Positions 34,131 to 46,551 are shown, numbered from the stretch's first letter. The stretch: 64,000 bases of DNA from Nemertoderma westbladi (GCA_032718475.1 JAUCBJ010006441.1:1-64000); one strand, 5' to 3'. The notes: generated by a model not told the origin, from the sequence alone. Program-made: numbers and translations.

Positions 34131-34708
34131 CACGTAGTCGGCGAGCCTTGGCATACGGTTCATATAGGGCAAATGGGGCATGTCCGTCTGTCTGTCCGTC
34201 CGTCTGTCTGGTAAATGTTTGAACGCGAATTTCTCGGCATCGCTCGTTCGGAATTGAACCAAACTTAGTAGGTAAGTAGTAGAGAGAAAGTTTAGAAAGT
34301 TTGTAAAGTTTGGTGAAAAATCATGCAGTCTGACGTCAGCTACGACAGATTATGTGGTTTTTAGAAAATGTTAAATTTCTCGGGAAGGCCTCATTTTCCT
34401 GAGCTGAAATTTTGGTGGCCTGTAGAGAATCATGAAGTCTATCTTTTACGAAATTGAAAAGTTAAGACATTTAATTGGGGATCCGCTAGAGACTCTGAAG
34501 TAATGACATAGGCCTACCGGTACGGTACTGCTGTACAGTGCTGCACTGGTAAGTACGAAATTGCAGAATAACAATTTGACACCACCTAGCGGATTAACAT
34601 ATGATTGTATATCGAATGAATACATTTATAGCATGGGATATTGGGTCCAAACTAGACATACCCCATTTGCTCTATATGAACCGTATGCCAAGGCTTGCCG
34701 ACTACGTG
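34131..34708. mobile_element. Small inverted-repeat element
   Basis: Arms of about 54 bp: 34131-34184 (CACGTAGTCGGCGAGCCTTG...) and its complement at 34655-34708, with few mismatches. The interior starts with a GTCTGTCTGTCC microsatellite and has no ORF. Just outside the right arm, the reverse complement ACACGTTCGTGGGGACTTCG and GCGCAGCACGT resembles the start of repeat C, suggesting related ends. Confidence 0.7.
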
Positions 34709-35720
34709 CTGCGCGAAGTCCCCACGAACGTGTCATATCACGCACTAACCGGCCTCCTAATGTATTACATGGGTTGTTGTCCATTGTAATGTGTTTGCTT
34801 ATGGTGGAAGCACTCTCTACCGAGTAAAATACCAATTCGCCGTGATGGACCACCGATTGTCTCGATATAGCTCAACATTGGCAATGGTTATTACACGAGT
34901 GACTTCACACGGCCTCAAAAGGGTATGCGATATATTCAAAAATATATTTAAAATATATTTTACAAAAATAGTTAATATAGAGTATACTCCTTTTCAAATA
35001 ACTGCGAACAAGGGTAATAACGACTAAATAATGTAAATCACTCAATTTCTAATCAAAATATATATACATATTTACACTAAATCATTACTTGTTAGCATAA
35101 TTCGTAAAGCAACTCTTAGTCTCAGTCTTTAAGAAGTTCTAATTTTAGTCAGGTGTACAACGATGTTTCTTTCTATGAGTCCTTTTCTTATCGTCAATAT
35201 CAGGATTAGATTTACTGATAGAAACTTTTCCTTTGGTCTTAGCCTCTAATTGTTGTTTATTCCCCTTAAGATCCAAAGTGTCTTTAAGTCTAGGGTGCTT
35301 AACAACTATCATGTCACTGTCATTAGTATCAGTCTTATTATCATTGTCAAGATTTGTACTGATATGAAATCTTTTAGTTGCAGCGGAGGTAGATGATTGA
35401 TCTTGTTGGAATACCGTCGTCTACGTCTCTTAATAATTCTACTTTCCAAATAACAGATCGAGTTCAAATACTTTCGTCCAGGATTTCGGAAGTTCCCCGC
35501 GTAGATATTACAATAATAGCTTACAGCCTTCGTCCAATGAAATAATGTTTGAGTATCACGGAATGACTGGGAAACTGTTTGTACAATTTAAATCCTCTTT
35601 GTAAGTCATTGAATATCTTGCTTAGAAGAAATTGACAATATTGAGTATGAAACAATTTGTCATAAGTTCAGTATGGACTTTTACCCATTATCTATGTTTG
35701 TAAATCACTACGCATTCGTC
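34709..35720. other. AT-rich region, nothing recognised
   Basis: No coding or RNA feature could be supported. Confidence 0.5.
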
Positions 35721-35947
35721 ATTAATTATAGGGATGTCCCGGAATTCCGTTAAATTATTATTAACATTTGTATATTTCTTTAAACATTATTACCAATTAC
35801 TGTAGTTTAAGATACTTTTCAACACTTGTAAAAAAGTATAGAAATAAAGTTTTCTTCGACCGTTAGAGCTAACATTTAAGGATGAAAGGCATAGATGCCA
35901 CATGATTAGCCCCTCCAAACCATTCGTGCTGAATCGAAAACTGCCTT

Positions 35948-36029
35948 GGCTCACATGCTGGGATCGAACCCACGACCTCCAGATAGATTGGAAATCAATG
36001 CAACCACTATACGTACGTATACACCAAGG
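35948..36029 (-). tRNA. tRNA-Gly(TCC)-like sequence, probably SINE head
   Basis: Minus strand: TATAGTGGTTGCA (A box), an anticodon-arm-like GATTTCCAATC with TCC, and GTGGGTTCGATCCCAGCA (B box). The order matches tRNA-Gly(TCC), but about 8 bp (TACGTACG) interrupt the 5' part and the acceptor stem does not close. It is best read as a tRNA-derived SINE head or pseudogene, inside the hAT-like element. Confidence 0.55.
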
Positions 36030-37289
36030 TGGAATCTAACTAACCTATGTAACGAGGGAAAATTCACAGCCACCCTGTTTAGTTTATTAAAGTGAATTCA
36101 GTCTTGATGGGTATTTGTAACACATTTCCAAAAACATTTCACCTGGTAATCAAACTAAAATGGTCCCACCATATGTTACACCACCTACTATAGTATTCAT
36201 ATACAATTCACAATAACCATCGTAATTTACATTAACTAATGAAATGCATCAATAGGCCCGTGCCCCAGTGGTCAGAATGTCAAAATGAAGGCCTCCTTGC
36301 TCCATTGGTAACACAAGTCATAAATCATTTAATAGAAAATATAAGATGCGTGTCTCACATTTACTGCATATTTATACCCAAAGTAACCAATCACAGGCCT
36401 CTTGCCGGATATATCACATGAGTCATATGTCATAAGATGGAACATGGGGTATAATCACTTTCGACTCATAGGACGTACACTTAACGATTTACCAGTGGAG
36501 ACGCCCCCATTGAAACCAATGTGTTCCAATGTGTTTTTTAGATTGATCTTACACTATTTTACATTGATTTTATATTATTTTACTTTGAATTATTAATTAT
36601 GATAATATTATGATTGGTATAGTCCAACGTAGCATAAAGGATGACCCCTAAAGATTGACAGCTTATTTCCATGGGGGTCCTTTATGTTACTTGGTTACAA
36701 ATATAATATTACACAATTACAATAAATTACTACTCTAACCTAAAACTAATATAAAACGTTATTACAATACGTACAGGTCCTGCGAGTGGTCGTTAGTTCA
36801 GTCCTGCGACGTAGGTGCTGCATAATATAGTAGTTTAATTTCTATTTACAGCAAATCCATTTCTTACCATAAATCTATTTATTCCCAGCAATAATTAAAC
36901 TGTAACATGTACTATTTATTGGCCTCGTTTATTGTTTTGGTTCGAATAACATGTCACTGTAACCTGCTCCTTTCCCTTAAAGACACCAGGTTATTGCACC
37001 AAAGGACCTAATGACGCGAATAACGCTAATTATGCTAATAACCTAACGTTTGGCCAAAGTTATAGATTTTAGGAAAAAATTGTATTGAATTCCCTGTCGT
37101 TCAATGCCGAAGTACCATCCCGTCCCCATAAGGGCCCAGGCCATTCTCCACTCCTCCCACCTTAATTCCCCCCAAGGTTCTGATTCATCTCATTATCAAA
37201 CTTAACTTTAGAAATTAATAAAATTCATTTGTTTCACAAAAAATTGTAAAGTTTCATGGGTCATTTAGTGTATTTCACTAATTATAGAA

Positions 37290-37378
37290 AATTCCGGTTC
37301 CGGCCGGAATTCCGGCCGGAATATTCCGGCATGTTGAATTCCGGTTCCGGTTCCGGCCGGAATCAAAATATCGATTCC
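37290..37378. repeat. CCGG-rich subterminal palindromes of hAT-like element
   Basis: Repeated TTCCGGTTCCGGCCGGAAT and TTCCGGCCGGAATATTCCGG palindromes near the right end. Subterminal repeats in hAT elements often bind transposase; that role here is inference. The left end has no equivalent cluster. Confidence 0.7.
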
Positions 37379-37620
37379 GGGACATCCCTAATTAATTAGG
37401 GGTTCATTAATTTTGAGTCCCAAAGTTTTATGCTCCACACCTTTGGGTGGACTTTGGTATAATCGGATGGTCAGCGCTAAACAGTTTAACTTTAATCCCT
37501 CTACTTACTCGATTAGTATGAGTTTGCATAGATCGTCACTTACAGTTCGCGTTCAATGGAGTGTATCGTTACCATTGACTTTGAGTGTAAAGGAATTCGT
37601 CAAACGTCAGCGATCCGAAC

Positions 37621-37662
37621 GTCATCATCGTCATCATCATCATCATCGTCATCAACGATATC
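37621..37662 (+). repeat. (CAT)n microsatellite
   Basis: CATCATCGTCATCATCATCA and similar triplets, imperfect. It reads as poly-His in one frame, with no sign of a gene around it. Confidence 0.85.
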
Positions 37663-38188
37663 CCGTCAATCGAGTAGATAAGTCACCCGAGTAGATTCGT
37701 TGAGAATCGGTAGAACCAAACATTTACGTAGAATTCCAGACGATTAGTATATCAGTTAGAAATCTTTAAGCGTTAATCTCAATCGTTAAATCCCGGGAGT
37801 TCTTGTTGGATACATGATCATCTCCTCCGGTAGATAAGATAACAGCTGGTAGATTCATCGGTAGATAGGCGGTTGATAAGTCGGAAGGATAGGATCGGAA
37901 GGATAGTCGGAAGGATAGGAAATGTTTCTTCCAAGAGTTCATATTCCAACGATCGCCGTCTTCTAGGGTAAATGATCCATATCTTTAGTTTCCCCGACGA
38001 ATAATTCTGCAAAAGTTAATTGAAGAAAGTAGCCGCCGTACCAAATAGTTAGGTACTAGTCAGGTGGAGAGTAGAACTACCCAACCTGAAATGACGCTTA
38101 CATAACCTGAACGCTACTGTAAACATTCATAGTTAGTATAATGTTTCAAGTCTTTATTTCACGGTATAATTAACATACATACAGTCAT

Positions 38189-39496
38189 ACACGAAGTGGG
38201 GCCTTCGCGCAGCACGTGACTTAAATTTAATTTAAGTACTAATTCGAAAGTATTACTGTATTAACAAATTTTAAGCAGATTTCGCCTAATCACTTTTTAC
38301 CTCTTTCATTTCTATTCAGACATTTCTGACTCTAGCGGTATAGTGAGAACTGAAGATGGACTAGGGTCTCCAGCCCCGCAAAGACACAGCCTATGGATGA
38401 ATAGTACATACGTACATCGGCCAAGTTTCATCTTGAATAACGGATAACGAAATGAGAGACGGATCTCACTTTCAGAAATTTCGTCGTATAGCGGCAGACC
38501 GATTAAATCTCCCCCCCCCCCCCCCCCCCCCCCCCCACAAAGACGCAGCATGTGGTCCAGAATATATGGCAAGATTCAGCTTAAACTGATTAAAATCAAT
38601 GAGACGGGAGAATCTATTCACTTTCAGGCATAAAGTAGTCCTATAGCGGGTGACTGTTGAACTGATTTTCAACAAAACAAATTTTCAACTTGGCAGCTTT
38701 AAATTCGACAAAGTTATAAGCATGTCAATATCATAACGACGACAACGATTTCACTTTCAGACATTTAGCCCTCTAGCGGCAGACTGGAGAACTGCAGATG
38801 GATTCGCCTCCTTTGAAAGTCACAGCTAATGGTCTAATACATATCTGCCAAGTTTCAGCTTAAACGGATTAAAAGCAAAGAAATGGGAGGGCATTTAATG
38901 TTTAGACATGTGGCCCTCTAGCGGGAGACCATTGCACTGATGGTGTCTGAAAGTCTCTCAAAAATCTCAACTTTAGCTCATATTGATACCTACAAATTTT
39001 CAACTTGGCAGCTTTAAATCCGACAAAGTTATTAGCATGTCAAAATCGTAACGACGACAACGATTTCACTTTCAGACCTTTGGCCCTCTAGCGGCAGACT
39101 GGAGAACTGCAGATGGATTCGCCTCCTTTGAAAGTCACAGCTAATGGTCTAATACATATCTGCCAAGTTTCAGCTTAAACAGATTAAAAGCAAAGAAATG
39201 GGAGGGCATTTAATGTTTAGACATGTGGCCCTCTAGCGGGAGACCATTGCACTGATGGTGTCTGAAAGTCTCTCAAAAATCTCAACTTTTGCTCATATTG
39301 ATACCTACAAATTTTCAACTTGGCAGCTTTAAATCCGACAAAGTTATTAGCATGTCAAAATCGTAACGACGACAACGACGACGACGACGACGACGACAAC
39401 GACGACGACGACGACGACAACTATTTGCATAAATTGACCCACCCCCTAACAGTGTCAATTCGCTAAGGCTCCGCCAACTTCGTGGCTCGCCCCACA
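38189..39496 (+). mobile_element. Repeat C, copy 2
   Basis: Nearly identical to 13331-14649 in the same orientation, including the 315-bp internal duplication. It differs mainly in the poly-C tract (longer here, near 38511-38536), the ACG microsatellite and scattered bases. The low divergence suggests recent spread or a recent segmental copy. The flanks are unrelated to those of copy 1, which favours transposition. Confidence 0.88.
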
Positions 39497-40065
39497 AACT
39501 GTTATTTTAATTCAATGAATTAAGCTTGAATTACCGGTATGCTAATTATATTTGTCATTAATTTTAATTCCTTTTAAAGGACGCTCATCCTTTAGTTTAA
39601 GAGTTATATCAAACATATATATATTGTTGCATAGCAATGGTCTCCATGACAACAATGTATACATGTTAATCTGTAAACATATTACTGAATAATTACCGTG
39701 ATAAATGCTCAATAAATAACTATTCTCAACATTTACAAATTATTATTTATTTTGGTTAGCTTAACGGTAAGTGAGAATTAGTATAGAGTAATATTACATA
39801 CACTCAGATCTGGATTGTCACTTGGTTCCAATTATAATGACCATATATATTAATGCAAATAATTTAGATGCATTAATTTATATTGTTCTAATTATCATTC
39901 TAGTACACACATCAAGTGCATAGTGACGGAACAGTGTATACAGCTCCATATTTGTTATGATAATTTTATTGAATACCTATGTTCGTTTTAATCATAAATT
40001 TAACATCACACATGATGCATATAGATCAGTAAATAGTGTACCACAGAGTCGTCATACATACCGTA
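39497..40065. other. AT-rich region, nothing recognised
   Basis: No feature could be supported. Confidence 0.5.
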
Positions 40066-41087
40066 TAGTCTACCTGCCAACTCCCGAAAATTAAGTTTAG
40101 ATGGCATTTTTTGTTAATGGTTGGCATCCACCTGATTTTAGTACTTCAAGACATGGCGAATCCGGCTAGGCCGGATGCCGCCTCTGCATTTTTGATTTAA
40201 TGCCTTTTTTTGGGCTTCATTTTTTTTTTGCTCAAAAATGGGTTTTTTCGATTTTAGGATACAAGTTCATGGTGAATGTTAGTAAATCTCGACTCTTAAC
40301 CAGTGTGTTTGTTGAAAGTTAATCAAAATGCATCAATGTTGTCCTGAAACAGTTATAAACACTTTGGTGAAGAAAAAAATTTCCGAAATTCCCTTCCATT
40401 CTTCCAAACTGGACCTAGTTACCGCCTTAGCAACAGATTTATGAAATTTAATTTAATAATTGCTTTCTCTCACCTGTCCTTTTCCTGATAAAATCAACAA
40501 ACTGTTTTTAAAATTAAAAAACCCATCACACAACTTAAATAACATCCAGGGTATTATAATATCAAATAGCATCCAATGTCGCAGACACGAGCCCATTATT
40601 TGGACCTGAGTAATTTTCAGAAGTATCAAAATATTAAGTTTAAGTAGAGAATTCGCGTACCTTTACTCAAATATTTGCTCCCATATTTGTAATTATTTAA
40701 AAATATCTCTACAGCTAAGTAGCATGTTGATACTTCCCGTCATATTGTACACATTCCGGTGAAATTTATACAGTCCAGGTTACCATAGCAACAGACCAAA
40801 TAAGAAAATTTAATAAGAATTTAATTTACAGGTAACTATAATGCAGTTTTCCTCAGTTTATACCTTTCCAGAGTTTTGGGAGATTAAATGTGAAACACGT
40901 CGCATAGCTATAACCTTCGACTGTTAATCAACATCCTGTTGTGTCTTTGGGAAATAATTGTTTAATACAAATATGAATTTTGAAGTATCTCTGGCGTTTA
41001 TCGATCGAGAACTACAGTTAATAATCCGTACCGTTACCTCCAATTTATCTATTTAAGAAATTTGATCATAGGCATTTAAACTATGAA
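40066..41087. repeat. Left inverted arm of long-TIR element
   Basis: About 1.02 kb, high identity to the reverse complement of 44216-45210 plus 46770-46809. The inner boundary is at AAACTAT (left) and ATAGTTT (right). A TTTTTTT tract and TTAATGCC lie near 40200. No ORF. Confidence 0.85.
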
Positions 41088-41428
41088 TCCTTATTCGATC
41101 TCTGTTATATTAATTTGTCCAATGGGATTGCAGCATCCTGTCCTTTCACAATTGCATGCCGGAAGGCAGACTTGTCCAAGTTTATAACAACTGCATCGAG
41201 CAGTGCTACACTTCAGTTTACAACTACAATAAACAAGCTCCACACAAGCTTTCGGGACTGGCTGCAGTCGAATCCAAGTAATCTTCATTACTCCAGATGC
41301 CATCTTCCAACCACCACATAATAAATGGTCTTCCGAAGCCGAGTTGGTGTTCAGTGGTCAGGTGTAACATTTCCAAACCTTTACCCTTTGTAAATAAGCG
41401 GAGTCTTATAGAATCGATATCGGTTGTA
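41088..41428. other. Interior of long-TIR element, left side
   Basis: On the minus strand, 41303-41091 reads a Cys-rich stretch: ELVYCSCKLKCSTARCSC, YKLGQVCLPACNCE and CCNP. That pattern resembles Cys-rich (tesmin/CXC-like) C-terminal pieces seen beside transposase-type proteins. It is the likely C-terminal end of the interior gene at 42615-44050, split from it by the LINE-A insertion. Confidence 0.5.
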
Positions 41429-41438
41429 GGTTCTAGGT

Positions 41439-42400
41439 GCAGGTACTCTCACCAGATGGTGAAACTGAGTTTTTCTCAATCCTGGCTGGCGTACTGCAAG
41501 GTGACACATTAGCACCATTACTATTTGTAATTGTGCTGGATTATGCAATGAGGACGGCCACAAAGGGTGAAGATCTGGGATTCACACTTCAAGAACGCAG
41601 AAGTAGTAGATATCCGGCAACTACAGTCCCAGACACCGACTTCGCGGATGACATCGCCCTGCTCTCTAATACGCTAGCAGATGCACAGCTTCTACTAAAT
41701 AAAGTGGAGAGGGCTGCTAAGGAGGTTGGATTGCATATAAATGCTACCAAGACCGAATTCATGACCTTTAATGTTGATGGAAACTTGACAACCATTGATA
41801 ATAATCAACTAAGGAAGGTCGATGACTTCCAGTACCTTGGTTCATGGATAGAGAGTAGCAAAAAGGACATAGAAGTTAGGAAAGCAAAGGCTTGTGTAGC
41901 TCTATCAAAAATGGATACCATCTGGAAATCAGATCTCTCCAGGCACCTGAAGACTAAGTTCTTTCGAGCCACAGTGGAAAGTGTATTTTTATACGGGGGT
42001 GAGACCTGGACACTGACTAAATCACTTGAACAACGAATTGATGGTTGCTACACAAGACTACTAAGGGCAGCCCTAAACATCAGCTGGAGACAACACATGA
42101 CAAACGCCGAGCTTTATGGTACAATACCACCTGTATCAACCACCCTCCATGAACGCAGATTAAGATTCAGTGGGCACTGCTGGCGAAGTAAAGACGAGGT
42201 CATACCAGATCTACTTCTCTGGCAACCAACTCATGGAAAGCGTAGTCGTGGACGACCTGCCATAACATATATAGATCAACTTGAAAGGGATACTGAACTT
42301 GGGAGAAACGAAATTGCGACAACTATGGAGAATCGGGAAGCCTGGAAGGATCTCATTTCCACTGTCCGAGTTCGCTCGACCTAGTAGTAGTAGTAGTATC
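41439..42400 (+). mobile_element. LINE-A, 5'-truncated copy
   Basis: Starts within the RT and ends in (TAG)n. A perfect 10-bp TSD GGTTCTAGGT lies at 41429-41438 and 42401-42410. The RT/C-terminal frame (41437-42384) is uninterrupted, with LQGDTLAP, FADD and an intact LRFSGHCWRSKDE segment that is damaged in the longer copy at 2553-6075. Very similar to that copy. Confidence 0.92.
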
Positions 42401-42614
42401 GGTTCTAGGTTCACATAGTACTCCTTCTCCACCATACATCAGACATGTGAACTTCTCTTCTTGTTTTCTAACCATTGTCCAATATTAAAGTCAGTTCCAG
42501 ACAAATGAAATGTGAAATGAAATTGAAGTGAAATTGTTTCAGGACATTCTCATTTAGCTTTCGTCGCAAGTTTATATTAGGAAATAAATTTGATTCATCA
42601 GCGGTTTCTGCAGC

Positions 42615-44050
42615 ATTTTCTCTTTTTGCCAAGCCATTAGTTGCGTGCTGTGGAAAGTATTTTTCCCATCTATTGTTGCTTCCAATACATCAATGTTGTC
42701 ACAACTGTAGTGAATAAATGGTCATTTCACAATATTACTGGGTATGTAGATGTTACCATTTGCTTCATATTTATCCAGAATTGAGTTGGCAATTGCATTG
42801 TCAAAACGTCTTATAGTATCAATACCAACAATGTGATTGGCGGCATGAAATAAATTTACCAATTGCTCTGACCTTTGTTGCTTGATGTAATGCCAGACCT
42901 AGACCAATGTGTTTCGGAGTTAGTTTAGTTCTATTGGAAACACCGTATATGATATCTTGAGCGATGCTACTAATAGCATGATTTCTAGTGTTATGACTAC
43001 TGGAACATTCCAAGGCATCTTCGAAACCAAAGAGAAGGGAAAGAAACATACTTAGACTGCGTGGAATAATTTTATCAACATGATCTTGGTTTATACGAAT
43101 CCAATAGCTGTTGTGACCAGCTGTTGCTAATAAATCATTTCGTAGCATGTTTACAACGTGTACCATTTCTTTTAATACAATATTATCATTTACAGGTTCT
43201 GCATCTGCAACCGCTTGATTCGACGTAATGTCTGTCAACGCAGCAGAAAGTAATAAATCAGATGTATTACTAGGGCATATCAAGATACATTTATGTGGGT
43301 GTAATGGGCGCATAAATCTAGCTTTGCTTCCAATGATTGCTTTAATATCTTCGTAAAAAGATTGTCTTCTAGATACATACTTCTGAGGGACAGCGACAGC
43401 ATTATCGCCTAGCAAATCCAAATACTGTTCCCAGACATTTCCCATATCTATAATTTGTTGTCGTCCTAGTTCTATCTCTATATTATTGCATAAAGTTTTC
43501 AAAATGGATGTATAATCTATCTCACTACTACACATCTCCTTCAGAACTCCACGCTCAAATTGAACAAAACATTTAAGATGATATTTGCCTCCTACAGAGA
43601 TAAGGTCATTAATATTAGAAAACCTTAAAATCAAATCAGGGACATGTTTATGATATTTCAGAATCTGATGAGACTTTTCTATTGTTTCAATATTATGAAG
43701 TTTTTGCTTATTAATCAGTTGGCAAAATATACATCTTTCCCAAGATACTGGTGATGAGCTTGTTTGATGTCTTGTTTGAATGTCTCTTTGTATCTGAAGT
43801 TTGACATTTTCGTTATGTTGAAATTTACATTGTAAACGTTTTAATTTTTCAGAAGATGTAAAGCTGCTATAACATGACTTATGGTATTTTAGAGCAATAG
43901 TGGCCCAATCTTCTTCAGTCAGACTTTGTATATAATCAATGGGCTCTATATTAGAAATATCTTGAAATACCAACCTTTTTTGTGCTGACACCTTTAATTT
44001 TAACTTTCCGTCAACTGAAGCAATTCTTAATGGCTCATCTTTATTTGCTG
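42615..44050 (-). pseudogene. Unclassified transposon-type protein with YHxxC motifs
   Basis: Minus strand. From about 44050 the frame reads a region with KYHKSCYSSF, CIFCQ, GGKYHLKCF and then helical sequence to 42819. It has the look of paired metal-binding Cys/His motifs. A frameshift near 42830 moves to a frame with GIDTIRRFDNAIAN and, after a stop near 42723, DNIDVLEATIDGK and TFHSTQLMAWQ. A D-N-x-D...E...GKxTxH pattern like this recurs in large uncharacterised proteins of marine invertebrates (from memory). The first ~30 residues of the open frame (44138-44050) are antisense LINE-B and not native. The family and catalytic role are not known to me. Confidence 0.6.
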
Positions 44051-44052
44051 TA

Positions 44053-44195
44053 ATTTCTACTGTAGACGGTGACACAGAACCATTTGAAGTGTTATGGGGC
44101 GTCCTCCAGGGAGACGCACTTGCACCATTCTTGTTCATAATTGTTGTTGACTATGTTCTAAGCATGTCCTTAGATCATCATAATGGTGATAATGG
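44053..44195 (+). mobile_element. LINE-B internal fragment
   Basis: About 140 bp matching LINE-B around GVLQGDxLAP (compare 18540-18680). It lacks both ends of the LINE, so it was probably captured during repair rather than inserted normally. It truncates the neighbouring ORF. Confidence 0.85.
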
Positions 44196-44215
44196 TTGGC
44201 TTCAATCTGGGAATT

Positions 44216-45210
44216 TACATAGTTTAAACACCTATGATCAAATTTCTTAAATAGATAAATTGGAGGTAACGGTACGGATTATTAACTGTAGTTCTCGATC
44301 GATAAACGCCAGAGATACTTCAAAATTCATATTTGTATTAAACAATTATTTCTCAAAGACACAACAGGATGTTGATTAACAGTCGAAGGTTATAGCTATG
44401 CGACGTGTTTCACATTTAATCTCCCAAAACTCTGGAAAGGTATAAACTGAGGAAAACTGCATTATAGTTACCTGTAAAATAAATTCTTATTAAATTGTCT
44501 TATTTGGTCTGTTGCTATGGTAACCTGGACTGTAAATGTCACCCGAATGTGTACAATATGACGGGAAGTATCAACATGCTACTTAGCTGTAGAGATATTT
44601 TTAAATAATTACAAATACGGGAGCAAATATTTGAGTAAAGGTACGCGAATTCTCTACTTAAACTTAATATTTTGATACTTCTGAAAATTACTCAGGTCCA
44701 AATAATGGGCTCGTGTCTGCGACATTGGATGCTATTTGATATTATAATACCCTTGATGTGTTCCCAGGATGTTATTTAAGTTGTGTGATGGGTTTTTTAA
44801 TTTTAAAAACAGTTTGTTGATTTTATCAGGAAAAGGACAGGTGAGAGAAAGCAATTATTAAATTAAATTTCATAAATCTGTTGCTAAGGCGGTAACTAGG
44901 GCCAGTTTGAAAGAATGTAAGGGAATTTCGGAAATTTTTTTCTTCACCAAAGTGTTTATAACTGTTTCAGGACAACATTGATGCATTTTGATTAACTTTC
45001 AATAAACACACTGGTTATGAGACGAGATTTACTAACATTCACCATGAACTTGTATCCTAAAATCGAAAAAACCCATTTTTGAGCAAAAAACTTTGAAGCC
45101 CAAAAAAAGGCATTAAATCAAAAATCTAGAGGTGGCATCCAGCCTAGCCTGATTCGCCATGTCTTGGAGTACAAAAATCAGGTGGATGCCAACCATTAAC
45201 AAAATTTCCG
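44216..45210. repeat. Right inverted arm of long-TIR element (main part)
   Basis: Reverse complement of 40100-41087 with scattered mismatches. It is continued at 46770-46809 after a 1.56-kb insertion of Gypsy-derived sequence. Confidence 0.85.
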
Positions 45211-45304
45211 ATGTGGTATAACTCAGAGGTAAAACGCTACACTCGCTACCACTGTCGGCTAAGAATTCTCCCACTGGACTGGTGGCAACATATATAGAGT
45301 TCAC
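45113..45304 (-). pseudogene. Gypsy aspartic protease start, truncated
   Basis: Follows the gag with a start at about 45304. TSPVGEFLADSGSECSVLPL contains a D-S-G active-site triplet as in retroviral-type proteases. Past codon ~31 (about 45211) the frame runs into the TIR arm of the host element and is no longer protease. Confidence 0.75.
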
Positions 45305-46440
45305 TCCATCACAGGCCGCCCTTGCGGTGGAGCATTGGGGTTTCCCGAAGGTTGATTATTGTTTGGGTTTGTGTTATATTGTCGTGTTTGAACCCATTCA
45401 CAGTGTCCGCTACACTTTGTAGAATTTCTCCCGAACCGCCAGTGATACCAGCATAACTTACCGTTTGGGTTATATTGACGTGTTCGGGAGTTGGAACGTA
45501 CTCCGTATCTAGATGACGATCTCTCGAATCTTCTTCCGCGAAAACTACTGGTTGATTGTCGAGGTCTGCCTCTCTCATCTCCAGATGAAAGTGACTCAAA
45601 AGCCCTTGATAATCGGTTAATTTCTTGAGTTATGTTCTGGCACCATGTCTCCATAGTCGGAGCTGATGTGGCTTGTCCTTGTCTATAAACCTCAGCTTCA
45701 GGTTTACTAGTGAGTGAACTTGTTCCCCTTTCATTAATATTATTCACTAAGTTATAATTTGGCATTCGTTCAACCATTTGATCTGCGATTTCTGCGAGTT
45801 TTTCTACTGGCACTCCTTCTACAGCAATTAATACTAGTCGGACTGGTTCTGGAATAATATCCAAAAATCTCATTTTAACAATATTAGGATTATTCGGAGC
45901 TAACCTCTGTAAGTGTCTCAAAATCACACTCGGCTTTCGGTCGCCCAATACTTGATCTTTGAGAAGTTTCTTTAGGCGACGATCTTCACTATCATCGAAA
46001 TACTTTATTAAGCATTCCTTTATTGTTTCAAAATAATCGGAAACTCGCGCACCACTGTCGAATATAACGTGAGTTGGTAATGCTCGAAGTAAGCTATTTT
46101 TCTTTATAGTCTCAGATGAATTCGCCAGCATCTCCTCGATCTGGTCGAACCAAACTCTAGTATCCTTTTCGTAAAATTGTGGTAACTTAACATTTAGTGT
46201 CAGAGTTGGCGTTGGAGATCCCGATGAAGTACCAGTATTGTCCGGAACTGGAACAGTATTCATAGTCTGCTGGATGTGGTTGTAGGCCAACTGAACGAAA
46301 GTTGGGTTTTCCGCTTTTAACGCATCTAATATTTCTGGTTTCGTATCAGGAACTCCGGCATATTGAGGATCGTCCTTGTGTAGTAATTGTAAAATCGCCT
46401 CCAGGAAAACTTTTGGTACGTTGTGCAGATCTACCGGCAT
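45301..46440 (-). CDS. gag: Ty3/Gypsy gag (379 aa, CsRn1-like)
   Basis: An open frame starting at ATG 46440. It resembles Gypsy gag: LNVKLPQFYEKDTRVWFDQIEEML (matrix/capsid start, residues ~82-105), QVLGDRKPSVILRHLQRLAP and FLDIIPEPVRLVL, an Arg/Ser-rich region, and a C-terminal LCWYHWRFGRNSTKCSGHC. The latter is the C-H-H-C or CHCC-type knuckle seen in CsRn1-like elements. Gag would form the particle that packages the RNA. The element is missing its RT, integrase and 3' LTR, so gag alone remains. The uninterrupted frame suggests a young insertion. Confidence 0.82.
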   Translation of the reverse strand: MPVDLHNVPKVFLEAILQLLHKDDPQYAGVPDTKPEILDALKAENPTFVQLAYNHIQQTMNTVPVPDNTGTSSGSPTPTLTLNVKLPQFYEKDTRVWFDQIEEMLANSSETIKKNSLLRALPTHVIFDSGARVSDYFETIKECLIKYFDDSEDRRLKKLLKDQVLGDRKPSVILRHLQRLAPNNPNIVKMRFLDIIPEPVRLVLIAVEGVPVEKLAEIADQMVERMPNYNLVNNINERGTSSLTSKPEAEVYRQGQATSAPTMETWCQNITQEINRLSRAFESLSSGDERGRPRQSTSSFRGRRFERSSSRYGVRSNSRTRQYNPNGKLCWYHWRFGRNSTKCSGHCEWVQTRQYNTNPNNNQPSGNPNAPPQGRPVME

Positions 46441-46551
46441 AGTCGATCCGTCGATATTGTAGGCCTCTTAGTCTACTGGTGTACAGGTCCACGCAATGGA
46501 ACACGGTTATTATTTCTGGAGTTTTTTCACCGATCTTGTCTGGGTCACCAA

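Larger units (their letters stand above)
35729..37390. mobile_element. Non-autonomous hAT-like element
   Basis: 1,662 bp with a perfect 17-bp TIR, TAGGGATGTCCCGGAAT, and an 8-bp TSD ATTAATTA (35721-35728 and 37391-37398). Eight-bp TSDs and TAGGG ends fit hAT. No transposase frame is present. Internal sequence includes a tRNA-Gly-like piece (35948-36029) and a stretch at 36923-36972 similar to the end of the composite leader (CGTTTATTGTTTTGGTT ... AACCTGCTCCTTT). Confidence 0.88.

Noticed and set aside
34561-34827. Two short overlapping plus ORFs
   Set aside because: They cover an inverted-repeat arm, with no homology or codon signal.
35948-36029. Functional tRNA-Gly gene
   Set aside because: The insertion in the 5' half and unpaired acceptor ends make it a SINE head or pseudogene.
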